From Salegentibacter flavus (GTDB taxonomy: Bacteria; Bacteroidota; Bacteroidia; Flavobacteriales; Flavobacteriaceae), in NCBI RefSeq assembly GCF_900115145.1, contig NZ_FOVL01000014.1:42105-106104 (forward strand): DNA of 64,000 bases. The letters are read 5' to 3'. Positions 46,578 to 55,714 of this stretch are shown here, in pieces. Position numbers and translations under genes: made by a program. Positions within the stretch are counted from its first letter, which is position 1. Each line of letters begins with the position of its first letter. The notes beneath the pieces are model-generated. The model saw nothing but the letters and a program-made list of their open reading frames with translations, ran no database searches and was not told the origin of the DNA.

Positions 46578-46596
46578 TTCCGGGTCACGCCCGGGA
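46578..46596 (+). repeat. Short GC-rich palindrome
   Basis: TTCCGGG tcacg CCCGGGA, with one mismatch in the stem, follows 54 bp after the previous palindrome in the same intergenic space. It may act as a terminator for the 46623 gene's strand or be another dispersed repeat. Confidence 0.5.
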
Positions 46597-46622
46597 TGAC
46601 GTACATATTTAACTTCCGGTTT

Positions 46623-46901
46623 TCAGCCGCCGAAATAACTTTCAATGGCGATCATCCAGTCCTGTTCAAAATACCGCACCAGGCTTATCACGATGGCTCC
46701 CGCGATCACGTAGGCCCAGTGGTAGCTTTTCTTTTTGACCATCACCCAGCCAACTGTGGCAAAAGCGAGATATGGCACAGCCAGGACTAAATTGGCATAG
46801 GGAGCATTCCCACCCACCGCTGCGATTATTTTCATCACCACATAAAAGATGCTGTAAAAGAAAATGATCTTCGAGATGAGCGAAAGATAATCACTGCGCA
46901 T
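46623..46901 (-). CDS. Small membrane protein of unknown function
   Basis: Protein of 92 aa with three hydrophobic segments (about 8-28, 35-54 and 61-78). Its ATG overlaps the stop of the upstream amidase gene by one base, so it is translated together with it. No family is recognised. The short loops with VKKKSYHW suggest inside-positive topology after the second helix. Confidence 0.7.
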   Translation of the reverse strand: MRSDYLSLISKIIFFYSIFYVVMKIIAAVGGNAPYANLVLAVPYLAFATVGWVMVKKKSYHWAYVIAGAIVISLVRYFEQDWMIAIESYFGG

Positions 46902-48532
46902 TAGTCGGTGTATTTTTCTGGAGCTTCACGTCTTTTAGATTGCTTTTCGTAAGCTGCGGCCCAGCTTAACAGGTTCTGCTCCCCATTGGGAGTTGTTATC
47001 ATTGTCAAACCTTTTGGCGCACCCTCTTCATTAAAGCCCATAGGCACTGTTATAGCAGGATATTTGGCTACCGCTGCAAATCCGGCGTGATAATTATTTA
47101 TGGAAAGCACGGCGTCAAGATCGTGTTCCTTCATAGGCGCATCAAAGAACTGCTTCCCGTTTCGGTTTAAGGTATCTTTTATGGCTGCAAAATCTTCTGC
47201 GGAAGCTGAATCCTGCAGGATCCCTTCAAATAAAGCCTGGCCATAAGGCATTCTAAGTGTTGAATCTTCAATATTGAATTTCACAAGGTCTTCTACGGAT
47301 GAGAAGCCGGTATTCCCGCCATATTTGTCAAAATATTCGGGCAGGTCGTTTTTCATATCCAGATTCAAAAGTCTTACAAAATTAGGAAGCTCAACTTCTT
47401 CGGCTTCAAATTCCACTACTTCGGCTCCTGCTTTTCTTAGATCTTCCACAGCCCTTACATACAGCGTATCTTCCATCAGTTCTTTTATCGCACCAAAGCG
47501 TTTTCCCGCTACGCTGGCATTTTTCAAATCACTGTAGTAATCCTGCACAGGAGCTGCAAAACCTTCTGAAGCAGGATCGGTGTCATCCTTCCCGGTCATA
47601 GCCGATAACAGGATCGCATTATCTACCACCGATTTGGTGATAGGTCCCGGAGTGTCAAGCGTCCCTGAAATTGGTACGATCCCACCCCTGCTCAGGAGTC
47701 CGATAGTAGGTTTAAGACCCACCAGGGAGTTCTGACTCGATGGCGACAGAATGGAACCTGATGTCTCAGATCCTATGGCTACAGGCGCTAAATTAGCTGC
47801 CACAGCCACGGCACTTCCTGAGCTGGAACCGCCTGTATCAAAAATCTTTCTTCCGTAGGGGTTAAGGGTTTGCCCCCCAATGGCCGAATACCCGCTTGGG
47901 CAGTCACCACAAAAGAAATATGCCCATTCGCTTAGGTTGGCTTTACCTAAAATGAGGGCTCCGTTCTTTTTCAGCTGCTCCACGATGTATGCATCTTCGG
48001 TTTCATTATTCCGCAGTGCCACCGACCCCGCAGTAGTTGAAGCAATTTCAGAATTGATATTATCTTTTAAAAGCACCGGAATTCCGAAGATAGGATGACG
48101 GTCGCCTCCGTTCTTCAGGGCTTCATCTTTTTCCCGGGCTTCTTTCAGAATGTCCTTGTTCAGGGAAATAACCGAGTTCAGGGAAAGCTCGTTCTCCCTG
48201 TCGTATTTTTTGATTCGGTGCAGATAGAACAAGACAAGCTCTTCATAAGAAAGCTCCCCGTTTTTAATCTGCTCCTGAATTGCAGGGATATCGGCTTCCA
48301 GCAGGTTTTCCTTTAATTCGGAATAGCGATCATCAGCAAAGGCTGCGAGTTCCTGTTCAAAAGGAGCCCAAAGCGAATCCAGTAAGATAAATTCTGAATC
48401 CAGGACCTTATACTCCAATTCTTCCGGTTGCGCGACTGTGTCTTTGGTATTTTCTGAAGTATCTTTTTCGGTTTCTTTATCGCCGCAGGCAATAAACAGG
48501 GCAAGACTAAGCAGGAGTATAAGTTTTTTCAT
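46901..48532 (-). CDS. Amidase-signature lipoprotein
   Basis: Protein of 543 aa from ATG 48532 (MKKLILLLSLALFIACG, a lipoprotein signal); the open frame reaches further upstream but there encodes no signal. The amidase signature is complete: Lys in GIPVLLKDNINS, cis-Ser in GSETSGSIL and nucleophile Ser in the GGSSSGSAVAVAANLAP block. The family hydrolyses amide bonds; substrates in envelope-located members are unknown. It is about 10 bp downstream of ftsY. Confidence 0.93.
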   Translation of the reverse strand: MKKLILLLSLALFIACGDKETEKDTSENTKDTVAQPEELEYKVLDSEFILLDSLWAPFEQELAAFADDRYSELKENLLEADIPAIQEQIKNGELSYEELVLFYLHRIKKYDRENELSLNSVISLNKDILKEAREKDEALKNGGDRHPIFGIPVLLKDNINSEIASTTAGSVALRNNETEDAYIVEQLKKNGALILGKANLSEWAYFFCGDCPSGYSAIGGQTLNPYGRKIFDTGGSSSGSAVAVAANLAPVAIGSETSGSILSPSSQNSLVGLKPTIGLLSRGGIVPISGTLDTPGPITKSVVDNAILLSAMTGKDDTDPASEGFAAPVQDYYSDLKNASVAGKRFGAIKELMEDTLYVRAVEDLRKAGAEVVEFEAEEVELPNFVRLLNLDMKNDLPEYFDKYGGNTGFSSVEDLVKFNIEDSTLRMPYGQALFEGILQDSASAEDFAAIKDTLNRNGKQFFDAPMKEHDLDAVLSINNYHAGFAAVAKYPAITVPMGFNEEGAPKGLTMITTPNGEQNLLSWAAAYEKQSKRREAPEKYTD

Positions 48533-48542
48533 AAGAGGGGTT

Positions 48543-49496
48543 TTATTGTTTAAAGAAAGAATCAACGAATTCATATTTATTGAAAACCTGTAGGTCTTCA
48601 ACGCCTTCGCCTACACCTATATATTTTACAGGGATTTTAAACTGGTCACTGATGCCGATTACCACGCCACCTTTTGCGGTACCGTCAAGTTTGGTGACCG
48701 CAAGAGAGGTCACCTCGGTAGCGGCGGTAAATTGTTTAGCCTGTTCAAAGGCATTCTGCCCGGTAGAGCCGTCTAAAACCAAAAGCACCTCGTGTGGAGC
48801 ATTCGGAATCACCTTTTGCATCACGCGTTTCACCTTGGTAAGCTCGTTCATTAGGTTTACCTTATTATGCAAACGGCCGGCGGTATCGATTAGCACTACA
48901 TCGGCATCCATTTTAACGGCGCTCTGTACGGTATCGAAGGCTACGGAAGCAGGATCGCTTCCCATTTTTTGTTTTATGATAGGTACATCGGTGCGATCGG
49001 CCCAGATCTGTAGTTGGTCTATAGCAGCAGCACGGAAGGTATCTGCAGCCCCCAGGACCACCTTTTTTCCCGCGCTTTTAAACTGATGTGCCAGTTTCCC
49101 GATGGTAGTGGTTTTTCCCACTCCGTTAACCCCAACCACCATAATTACGTATGGTTTTACATCGGGTAGTTGGATATTGGCAGCTTCTCCAGATTCGCTT
49201 TCTGACATAAGAGCAGCGATCTCTTCTCGCAGGATCTTGTTAAGCTCATCGGTTCCCAGGTATTTATCCCGGGCTACTCTTTCTTCTATTCGGTTAATGA
49301 TCTTGATAGTGGTGGCTACACCTACATCGCTGCTTATCAGCACGTCTTCAAGGTCATCTAAAACCTCATCATCTACTTTAGATTTACCGGCAACAGCCTT
49401 GCTCATTTTATCAAAGAAGCTGGATTTGGTCTTTTCAAGGCCTTTATCAAGGTTTTCCTTCTTATCCTTGGAAAACATTTTTTTAAATAAGCTCAT
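48543..49496 (-). CDS. ftsY: Signal recognition particle receptor FtsY
   Basis: Protein of 317 aa from ATG 49496 (MSLFKKMFSK), which is the usual short, basic start in Bacteroidota. The acidic A domain is nearly absent. The NG domain carries G1 VVGVNGVGKTTTIGKLA, the insertion-box DTFRAAAIDQLQIW, G3 DTAGRL, G4 TKLDGTAKGG and the closing GVGEGVEDLQVF. It is a GTPase that delivers ribosome-SRP complexes to the Sec translocon. The upstream ribosomal protein genes end with a terminator, so ftsY likely has its own promoter. Confidence 0.97.
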   Translation of the reverse strand: MSLFKKMFSKDKKENLDKGLEKTKSSFFDKMSKAVAGKSKVDDEVLDDLEDVLISSDVGVATTIKIINRIEERVARDKYLGTDELNKILREEIAALMSESESGEAANIQLPDVKPYVIMVVGVNGVGKTTTIGKLAHQFKSAGKKVVLGAADTFRAAAIDQLQIWADRTDVPIIKQKMGSDPASVAFDTVQSAVKMDADVVLIDTAGRLHNKVNLMNELTKVKRVMQKVIPNAPHEVLLVLDGSTGQNAFEQAKQFTAATEVTSLAVTKLDGTAKGGVVIGISDQFKIPVKYIGVGEGVEDLQVFNKYEFVDSFFKQ

Positions 49497-49657
49497 TTCT
49501 TGGTTTGGTTTAAAAAAAGGGAATTTCCGGCAAGAGAAATTCAGCAATAATAAGTGTAAATATACATAAATGGGTTTGCATACCACAGTCTGCGCTTACA
49601 GAAAATAAGAACCGCCTCCCGGGCCGGATATGCTCCTGCACAAAGCCGCAAACAAAG

Positions 49658-49690
49658 AAAGCCGCCCGGAGATTATCCAGACGGCTTTTT
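49658..49690 (-). terminator. Terminator after the rpmB-rpmG-DUF4295 cluster
   Basis: AAAGCCG and CGGCTTT form the outer stem with further partial pairing inside; T-rich sequence follows on the minus strand. It lies 30 bp beyond the DUF4295 stop. Confidence 0.65.
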
Positions 49691-49717
49691 ATAATGTCTT
49701 GTACTTTAAGTACTAAA

Positions 49718-49870
49718 TTACTTTTTCTTTAAAAAGTCGTTCACGTTTTCCGGAGCCATAATTGCTTCTACAAAAGTATAAGCACCGGTTTTTGGAGATT
49801 TAACCATTTTAATCGCTTTGGTCAATCTTTTAGCCCCTGTTTGTATAGTTCCTACTGATTTCTTTGCCAT
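49718..49870 (-). CDS. DUF4295 small protein
   Basis: Protein of 50 aa. It begins MAKKSVGTIQTGAKRLTKAI and ends ENVNDFLKKK, the exact pattern of the DUF4295 family. This family is found almost only in Bacteroidota between rpmG and ftsY and is thought to be ribosome-associated. It is too short for usual ORF cut-offs, but position and sequence make it secure. Confidence 0.93.
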   Translation of the reverse strand: MAKKSVGTIQTGAKRLTKAIKMVKSPKTGAYTFVEAIMAPENVNDFLKKK

Positions 49871-49878
49871 GACTTAAA

Positions 49879-50061
49879 TTATTTTATCTCTTTGTGAACC
49901 GTCATTTTCTTAAGAATAGGGTTGAATTTCTTCAGCTCCATTCTATCCGGTGTATTCTTTTTATTTTTGGTAGTGATGTATCTCGAAGTTCCTGGTTGCC
50001 CAGACTCCTTATGCTCTGTACACTCTAAAATCACCTGTACTCTGTTGCCTTTCTTTGCCAT
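49879..50061 (-). CDS. rpmG: 50S ribosomal protein L33 (bL33)
   Basis: Protein of 60 aa beginning [17 protein letters not shown] and containing [20 protein letters not shown], the full bL33 signature. Only one of the usual zinc cysteines is present, so it is the Cys-minus (zinc-independent) form. It lies 25 bp after rpmB. Confidence 0.97.
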   Translation of the reverse strand: MAKKGNRVQVILECTEHKESGQPGTSRYITTKNKKNTPDRMELKKFNPILKKMTVHKEIK

Positions 50062-50086
50062 TATTCTATGTTTTTATGCCTGGGAA

Positions 50087-50326
50087 TTATTTCTTTAAAA
50101 AGCCTTTCTCCCTTGCTTCTTTCATCACAGCAGAGATGCCTTTTTTATTAATATCTTTAAGTGCAGAAGTAGAAACCTTTAAAGTTACCCATCTGTCCTC
50201 TTCAGGAATAAAAAAACGTTTTTTAACCAGATTGGCGTTAAATTTACGCTTGGTTTTGTTCATCGCGTGAGAAACATTGTTTCCTACCATCGCCTTTTTT
50301 CCCGTAAGTTCACAAACTCTTGACAT
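50087..50326 (-). CDS. rpmB: 50S ribosomal protein L28 (bL28)
   Basis: Protein of 79 aa starting MSRVCELTGKKAMVGNNVSH, followed by AMNKTKRKFNANLVKKRFF, which is diagnostic of bL28. It is the first gene of the rpmB-rpmG-DUF4295 cluster. The 261-bp region upstream is AT-rich and presumably carries the promoter. Confidence 0.97.
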   Translation of the reverse strand: MSRVCELTGKKAMVGNNVSHAMNKTKRKFNANLVKKRFFIPEEDRWVTLKVSTSALKDINKKGISAVMKEAREKGFLKK

Positions 50327-50587
50327 TGTTCTATTCTTTAACTTGTTATTTCAAAACAGGCTGCAAATTAACGATTTTTTTACCTAATCGGCAACTCATT
50401 TTTTAAAAAAATTTCGTGGGCTTTATTTTTTCTTTCTTCTGAATTTCTGCTCCCGGTATCCCCCTGTTATTAAGGCTTCAATCAAAAAGCTATCCCCTTA
50501 ATTTACAGACGACAAGCAACATGTTGGCTTTCAGGCATCTCCTCATTGCTAACAAAACGGCAAACCCAGGTAGAAGGCTGAAAAAAA

Positions 50588-51844
50588 TTATGCATTAGCA
50601 AATTTAAGAATTTCACTTAAAATAAGCTCCATACTTTTATGCACAGCTTTCCCGATCACTTTTTCCCGGTGATTTCCGAAGATGAATTTTTTGGAATACA
50701 CACCTTCGGGAGTGGCAATACCTATAAAAACGGTGCCTATCTCTGCATCGCTGTCTCCTTTTGCCGGTCCCGCATTTCCGGTAGTAGCAATGGCAAAATC
50801 GGTTTTAAGAATCAACCGGACATTCCTTGCCATGGCTTCAGCTACCTCTGCACTAACCACGCTGTGTTTTTCTATTAATTCGGAAGGGATCTTCAGTATC
50901 TCTTCCTTAATTGCGGTGGCATAGCTCACCACACTGCCTTTATAATACACAGAAGCTCCGGGCGGAGTAGCCAGTAAATTGGCAATGCGGCCGCCGGTAC
51001 AACTCTCTGCGGTTGCAATGGTTTGTTTTGCAGATGAAAGCAATCTGCCAATTTGAATCTCTACGGGTTCATCATCTTCGTAGCCCACAATAATATCCCC
51101 GATCAACTGATGCAGGTCGGTAAACAAGCTGGCTATAGAATTTTGAAGGTGCTCTTCATTATCTCCAATAGCGGTGAGCCTTATCCTTACCTTCCCAAAA
51201 TTGGGCAGGTATGCACATTTTATATTTTCAGGCAGTTGGTCCTCCCAGTCTGATATTTTTTCGGCAATGGCACTTTCGCCAAGTCCGTAGGTAATAACTG
51301 TTTTATGAAGAATTACAGGACGTTTGAATTCCTGTTGCAGCCTGGGCAGCACTTCATTCTTCACCAGTTCTTTCATCTCAAAAGGCACTCCCGGAAGGGA
51401 GATATACATTACCCCATCCTTACGTAATAACATCCCCGGCGCGGTTCCGTATTTATTGAAAAGCACTTCGGCCTGACTCGGCACAAGGGCCTGTCTTCGG
51501 TTTAGATCAGAAATTGGGGTTTCTATATATTTTTCAAAGAGCTGCTCAATATGCTGCAGGACCTCTTTATTTTCGGTGAGCTCATCTTCAAAATAAGCGC
51601 AAAGACTGGATTTGGTGACATCATCCCGGGTTGGACCTAAACCACCGGTTATGAGCACGATCTCTGCCCTTTGAGAAGCTTCTTTTAAAGCGGTAAGAAT
51701 ATGGGATCTTTTATCTTCAATACTGGAGATCTGATGTACAGCGATCCCGATCTTATTTAACTCAGAAGCGAGAAAAGCCGAATTGGTATCTATAATCTGG
51801 CCTATTAGTATCTCGTCGCCAATAGTAATTATCTCTGCTTTCAT
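50588..51844 (-). CDS. cinA: CinA family protein (competence/nicotinamide-nucleotide amidohydrolase)
   Basis: Protein of 418 aa with both CinA parts. The N-terminal MoaB/MogA-like domain has [34 protein letters not shown] and [12 protein letters not shown]. The C-terminal deamidase domain has [17 protein letters not shown] and [22 protein letters not shown]. The C-terminal domain recycles nicotinamide mononucleotide; the N-terminal domain is a pyrophosphatase in some members. The ATG overlaps the stop of the Hpt gene by 4 bp. Confidence 0.95.
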   Translation of the reverse strand: MKAEIITIGDEILIGQIIDTNSAFLASELNKIGIAVHQISSIEDKRSHILTALKEASQRAEIVLITGGLGPTRDDVTKSSLCAYFEDELTENKEVLQHIEQLFEKYIETPISDLNRRQALVPSQAEVLFNKYGTAPGMLLRKDGVMYISLPGVPFEMKELVKNEVLPRLQQEFKRPVILHKTVITYGLGESAIAEKISDWEDQLPENIKCAYLPNFGKVRIRLTAIGDNEEHLQNSIASLFTDLHQLIGDIIVGYEDDEPVEIQIGRLLSSAKQTIATAESCTGGRIANLLATPPGASVYYKGSVVSYATAIKEEILKIPSELIEKHSVVSAEVAEAMARNVRLILKTDFAIATTGNAGPAKGDSDAEIGTVFIGIATPEGVYSKKFIFGNHREKVIGKAVHKSMELILSEILKFANA

Positions 51845-52182
51845 TCGAGTTCAAAATCTCTTCTAAGGGCGATGCCTGCCACCTTTACTTTTTTGGTGAT
51901 CTTGGCTGCCGCCTGTGGCACTTCATCCTTCTTCCTTCCTGCTTTTGCCCAGCTTTCTATCACTTTTACCTCATCCATAAGCTCCAGACCAAACAATTGC
52001 AGGTTAGGTTTCATCTTGTGTGCATACTGATATGCCAGAGTAGGATTATTATTAGAGATAGCTTCATTCATCGCATCTACATCCGGTGGAATTTCTTCTA
52101 AAAAAGTCTGCACCACCACTTTCATGAATTCCTTGTCACCTCCAGCCATCTCTTCTACACCCTCTAAATTGTAACTGCTCAT
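51841..52182 (-). CDS. Hpt (histidine phosphotransfer) domain protein
   Basis: Protein of 113 aa consisting of a single Hpt four-helix bundle. The phosphoacceptor is His55 in [15 protein letters not shown]. The preceding helix [20 protein letters not shown] is typical. It should shuttle phosphate between a hybrid kinase and a response regulator; neither is adjacent. Its link to cinA is only the 4-bp overlap (ATGA). Confidence 0.88.
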   Translation of the reverse strand: MSSYNLEGVEEMAGGDKEFMKVVVQTFLEEIPPDVDAMNEAISNNNPTLAYQYAHKMKPNLQLFGLELMDEVKVIESWAKAGRKKDEVPQAAAKITKKVKVAGIALRRDFELE

Positions 52183-52187
52183 AATCG

Positions 52188-52802
52188 CTATTTAATATTG
52201 ATTGAAAACATTTTTTCCTTTTCCAAAAATCCAGTCAACCTGTCGTTGGCTTCAACTTTTCCTACTCCCGCAGGAGTTCCTGTAAAAATAACGTCCCCTA
52301 TCTTGAGGGTAAAAAACTCTGAGACATAGGCTATCAACTCATCGATTTTCCACAACATATGAGAGGTGTTGCCCTGCTGAACGCTCTTTTCGTTTTTCAG
52401 AAGACTAAAGTTAATATTATTTATATCGGAAAACGATTTTTTGGATATCCATTTTTCTCCTATCACGGCTGCCCCGTCAAAGGCCTTTGCTTTCTCCCAG
52501 GGCAAACCTTTCTCTTTCAATTTCTTCTGAAGATCCCGCGCGGTAAAATCTATTCCCAAACCTATCTCATCGTAATACTTATGAGCGAATTTAGGCTGAA
52601 TATGTTTTCCCACTTTCTTGATCTTCACTAAAACCTCAACCTCATAATGCACCTCTTCAGAAAAATCGGGAATGAAGAACGGCTGTTTTTTGAGCAAAAT
52701 AGCCGTATCGGGTTTCAGGAAGATTACGGGTTCTTCGGGTTTTTCATTTTCAAGCTCGGCAATGTGTTCGGTGTAATTTCTACCTATACAAATAATCTTC
52801 AT
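52188..52802 (-). CDS. Fumarylacetoacetate hydrolase (FAH) family protein
   Basis: Protein of 204 aa, the short single-domain form. Motifs are IICIGRNYTEHIAEL, EEVHYEVEVLVKI (metal-binding Glu residues), GLGIDFTARDLQ and GDVIFTGTPAGVGKV. Relatives act as oxaloacetate decarboxylase, acylpyruvase or 2-hydroxyhepta-diene-dioate isomerase; the exact reaction is open. It is 5 bp upstream of the Hpt gene, and 12 bp after the exonuclease gene, so in one minus-strand operon. Confidence 0.9.
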   Translation of the reverse strand: MKIICIGRNYTEHIAELENEKPEEPVIFLKPDTAILLKKQPFFIPDFSEEVHYEVEVLVKIKKVGKHIQPKFAHKYYDEIGLGIDFTARDLQKKLKEKGLPWEKAKAFDGAAVIGEKWISKKSFSDINNINFSLLKNEKSVQQGNTSHMLWKIDELIAYVSEFFTLKIGDVIFTGTPAGVGKVEANDRLTGFLEKEKMFSINIK

Positions 52803-52814
52803 AGCAAGAAACTT

Positions 52815-53591
52815 CTACTTAATTTTGGTATTTAGTTTTCTTAATTTAATAGCGGTTAACACTCTTTTGGTATACAGGGGAAAATCGGCATTCTGGATCC
52901 AGCCAAAATAACCCGGCTCTTTTTCAAAAACCTCGGCTACGTTCTTTCCTTTAAACTTTCCAAAACCAAATACTTCATCCCCTTTTTTATCATACACCAC
53001 GAAACCGGCAAAATCGGCAAAACGCTTTCTCGCTGAATATTCGGCGAGGTACTTTATGTCGTTTTCAAGATCTTCATACCGCTCCAACTGAGATTTCAAC
53101 ACTTCATAAGTCGCATTGGTATCTGCTTCGGCAGTATGGGCATCTTCGAGATTCTTTCCGCAGTAAAACTGATAAGCTGCAGAAAGGGTTCGTTGTTCTT
53201 TTTTATGAAAAATTGTTTGTACATCTACAGCGACAACATTCTTCAGGTCGAAGTCTATCCCTGCCCGAAGCAATTCTTCCACCAAAAGAGGAATATCAAA
53301 ACGGTTGGAATTATAGCCGGCAAGGTCGCAGCCTTTTATCATCTCGTAGACCTTTGAAGACAGTTCCTTAAATGTAGGCTCATTAGCCACTTTCTCGTTT
53401 GTGATCCCATGGATGGCGATAACTTCCTCCGGAATGGTGATTTCAGGGTTTACCAGCCAGGTTTTACTTTCCTTATTGCCGTTGGGAAATATCTTTAAAA
53501 TGGCGATTTCAACAATGCGATCTTTTGCCAGGTTAGTTCCGGTGGCCTCAAGATCAAAAAAACATATAGGTTTGGTTAAGTTTAATTCCAT
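52815..53591 (-). CDS. DnaQ-like 3'-5' exonuclease (DEDDh)
   Basis: Protein of 258 aa from ATG 53591 (MELNLTKPICFFDLEATG). The DEDDh sites are visible: Asp and Glu in FFDLEATGTN, Asp in LAGYNSNRFDIPLL and His/Asp in AHTAEADTNATYEVL. The last 70 residues (FAGFVVYDKKGDEVFGFGKF) form an extra domain typical of Bacteroidota homologues. It probably trims DNA or RNA 3' ends; a Pol III epsilon role is possible but not shown. The upstream open frame (10 codons) is ignored as it has no start support. Confidence 0.9.
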   Translation of the reverse strand: MELNLTKPICFFDLEATGTNLAKDRIVEIAILKIFPNGNKESKTWLVNPEITIPEEVIAIHGITNEKVANEPTFKELSSKVYEMIKGCDLAGYNSNRFDIPLLVEELLRAGIDFDLKNVVAVDVQTIFHKKEQRTLSAAYQFYCGKNLEDAHTAEADTNATYEVLKSQLERYEDLENDIKYLAEYSARKRFADFAGFVVYDKKGDEVFGFGKFKGKNVAEVFEKEPGYFGWIQNADFPLYTKRVLTAIKLRKLNTKIK

Positions 53592-53686
53592 GAGAAAGCT
53601 TCTTTTGGGCAAATATACCATAATTTAGCTGGTTGCTTTAGCCGAAAACCCAGAGAAGAACTCCTTATTCTGTGGAAAGGATTTTA

Positions 53687-53694
53687 TATCTTTG
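53687..53694 (+). promoter_or_regulatory. -7 box of the BLUF gene promoter
   Basis: TATCTTTG is a perfect TANNTTTG match 24 bp before the GTG start of the BLUF gene. No TTG is evident at -33. Confidence 0.45.
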
Positions 53695-53717
53695 AATAGA
53701 TCTGAAACTTTTTATAA

Positions 53718-54134
53718 GTGTTAAAATACCTCTCTTACGTTAGTCAGCAATCTCATTCCTTAACCGATTCCGCCCTGGAAAACATGCTTTCCCAGGCCAG
53801 GAGCAGTAATGAGGCTGCCGGAATTACCGGCATGCTCATTTGTTATGAGGGTTTGTTTATCCAATTTCTGGAAGGAAAAGAAGAAGATATAACCAGCTTA
53901 TTCGAAAAAATATCAAAAGACAAAAGACATCAGGAGGTTTTGATCCTGGATTATGGATATTCTGAAACCAGGAGCTTTGCAGACTGGTCTATGGCTTTTG
54001 AAAGTCTTAATCCTGAAGAAGCCAGGGAAATAACCGGTTATAAAAACCTGAATCGGCAGGCGCTTTTTTCAGAAGCAATAGATAAGGAGCACCCGGCCTT
54101 GCAGCTGCTTAAGTCCTTTATTAAAAATCTATAA
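53718..54134 (+). CDS. Stand-alone BLUF-domain blue-light photoreceptor
   Basis: Protein of 138 aa starting at GTG 53718. The BLUF pattern is complete: LKYLSYVSQQS (flavin-contacting Tyr), a NEAAGITGMLICYEGLFIQFLEG block with the conserved Gln, KDKRHQEVLILD and ADWSMAF near residue 100 (Trp/Met). The domain binds FAD and switches on blue light. It has no output domain, so it must act through a partner protein. It has a shared terminator downstream and a recognisable -7 box upstream. Confidence 0.92.
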   Translation: MLKYLSYVSQQSHSLTDSALENMLSQARSSNEAAGITGMLICYEGLFIQFLEGKEEDITSLFEKISKDKRHQEVLILDYGYSETRSFADWSMAFESLNPEEAREITGYKNLNRQALFSEAIDKEHPALQLLKSFIKNL

Positions 54135-54137
54135 AAA

Positions 54138-54168
54138 AAGCCGCAAAATCAATTGCGGCTTTCCTTTT
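54138..54168. terminator. Bidirectional terminator between BLUF and E2 genes
   Basis: AAAGCCGCAA / TTGCGGCTTT stem with runs of A before and T after; it serves the convergent BLUF and E2 genes. Confidence 0.85.
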
Positions 54169-54184
54169 TACTAAATTTTGTTTT

Positions 54185-55513
54185 CTAAATCGTTCTGTCG
54201 CTATCAAAACTTTCCAGGTACTGAGCTACGCGCTGCACGAACTGTCCACCCAGGGCTCCATTTACCACCCGGTGATCATAGCTGTGCGATAAGAACATTT
54301 TATATCTTATTCCTATAAAATCTCCGTCGGGAGTTTCAATTACAGCAGGAACTTTTCTAATAGCGCCTAATGCAAGGATTCCAACCTGTGGCTGATTGAT
54401 AATTGGAGTTCCCATTACACTGCCAAAGGTTCCCACATTTGTGACGGTATAAGTACCCCCCTGAATCTCATCCGGTTTCAGTTTGTTCTGGCGGGCACGG
54501 CTCGCAAGGTCGTTAACAGCCTTAGCCATACCAACAAGGTTAAGCCTGTCGGCATTTTTAATTACGGGTACAATAAGGTTTCCATCGGGAAGAGCAGCTG
54601 CCATTCCCAGGTTAATATTTTTCTTTTTGATGATCTTATCGCCATCAATAGAGATATTGATCATCGGGAAATCACGAATTGTTTTAGCTACGGCCTCCAT
54701 AAAGATTGGGGTAAAGGTTAATTTTTCACCTTCCCGCTTAGCAAATTCCCCTTTATGTTTATTTCTCCAGTTCCAGATTTTGGTTACATCAACTTCAATA
54801 AAAGATTGAACGTGCGCTGAAGTCTGGGTACTTTGAACCATATGATGAGCAATCATCTTGCCCATTCGGTTCATTTCAATAATTTCATCTTCCCCGGAAC
54901 GCATAGTGGTTTCTTCCCCGGCCATCGCGCCTTCAAGTTTACCGGTATCTATAGGTTGCGCCTTGGGCTGAGCCGGTTTGTCTTGCGCAGGCTGTTCTTT
55001 TCTGGTTTTCACATAACCTAGAATATCATCTTTGGTCACGCGACCATCCTTGCCTGTTCCTTCGAGCTTTTCAAGCTCTTCGAAGCTAATGCCTTCCTCT
55101 CTGGCAATATTTTTTACCAGTGGAGAATAAAAACGATCAGAGTCTGAGAAATCCTCGCTTCCTACAGCTACCTTTGCTGCTTCCACGCTGGCTTCTACTT
55201 CCTCGGTGAGTGCTTCTTCAGACGCTTCCTCGCCCAGATCCACTTCAAGATCATCATCGGCTGAGATTTCAGCATCTGTTTCAATAATAGCTATAGTCTG
55301 GCCCACCTGCACTACATCATCAATATCGAAGAGTTTTTCTATCAATTTCCCTTCTACTTCACTTGGGACTTCACTATCAACTTTGTCGGTTGCTATTTCC
55401 AGTACGGGTTCATCGGCATCAATGGTGTCTCCCACCTCTTTTAACCAACTGGTAATGGTTGCCTCGGCAACACTTTCCCCCATCTTGGGTAGCTTAAGTT
55501 CGAATTTTGCCAT
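54185..55513 (-). CDS. Dihydrolipoamide acyltransferase (E2) of a 2-oxoacid dehydrogenase
   Basis: Protein of 442 aa. The N-terminal lipoyl domain has its attachment Lys in LEIATDKVDSEVPSEVEG (about residue 44). An acidic linker leads to the E1/E3-binding domain (about 130-170, YSPLVKNIAREEGIS ... TGKDGRVTKDDIL). The C-terminal catalytic core carries FLSHSYDHRVVNGALGG with the HxxxD catalytic pair. The VDSEVPS form and single lipoyl domain fit a branched-chain or 2-oxoglutarate-type E2. E1 and E3 are not in the window. Confidence 0.93.
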   Translation of the reverse strand: MAKFELKLPKMGESVAEATITSWLKEVGDTIDADEPVLEIATDKVDSEVPSEVEGKLIEKLFDIDDVVQVGQTIAIIETDAEISADDDLEVDLGEEASEEALTEEVEASVEAAKVAVGSEDFSDSDRFYSPLVKNIAREEGISFEELEKLEGTGKDGRVTKDDILGYVKTRKEQPAQDKPAQPKAQPIDTGKLEGAMAGEETTMRSGEDEIIEMNRMGKMIAHHMVQSTQTSAHVQSFIEVDVTKIWNWRNKHKGEFAKREGEKLTFTPIFMEAVAKTIRDFPMINISIDGDKIIKKKNINLGMAAALPDGNLIVPVIKNADRLNLVGMAKAVNDLASRARQNKLKPDEIQGGTYTVTNVGTFGSVMGTPIINQPQVGILALGAIRKVPAVIETPDGDFIGIRYKMFLSHSYDHRVVNGALGGQFVQRVAQYLESFDSDRTI

Positions 55514-55714
55514 ATCTATATTAGAACGCTAATTTTTTGGTTTGTATTTGCGAATTTACCAAAAATACTCCATTTGAATATTAAAAAATCAATAAAACTT
55601 GGTTTTAATAATGATTTATCGAAGCTAATGATAAAGTCGGATTCCGGTAAATTTACAATTTCAAAGGCTGAAACTAAATTTTTACCCGAAAAAAAATCGA
55701 ATTTGGCACTTTTG

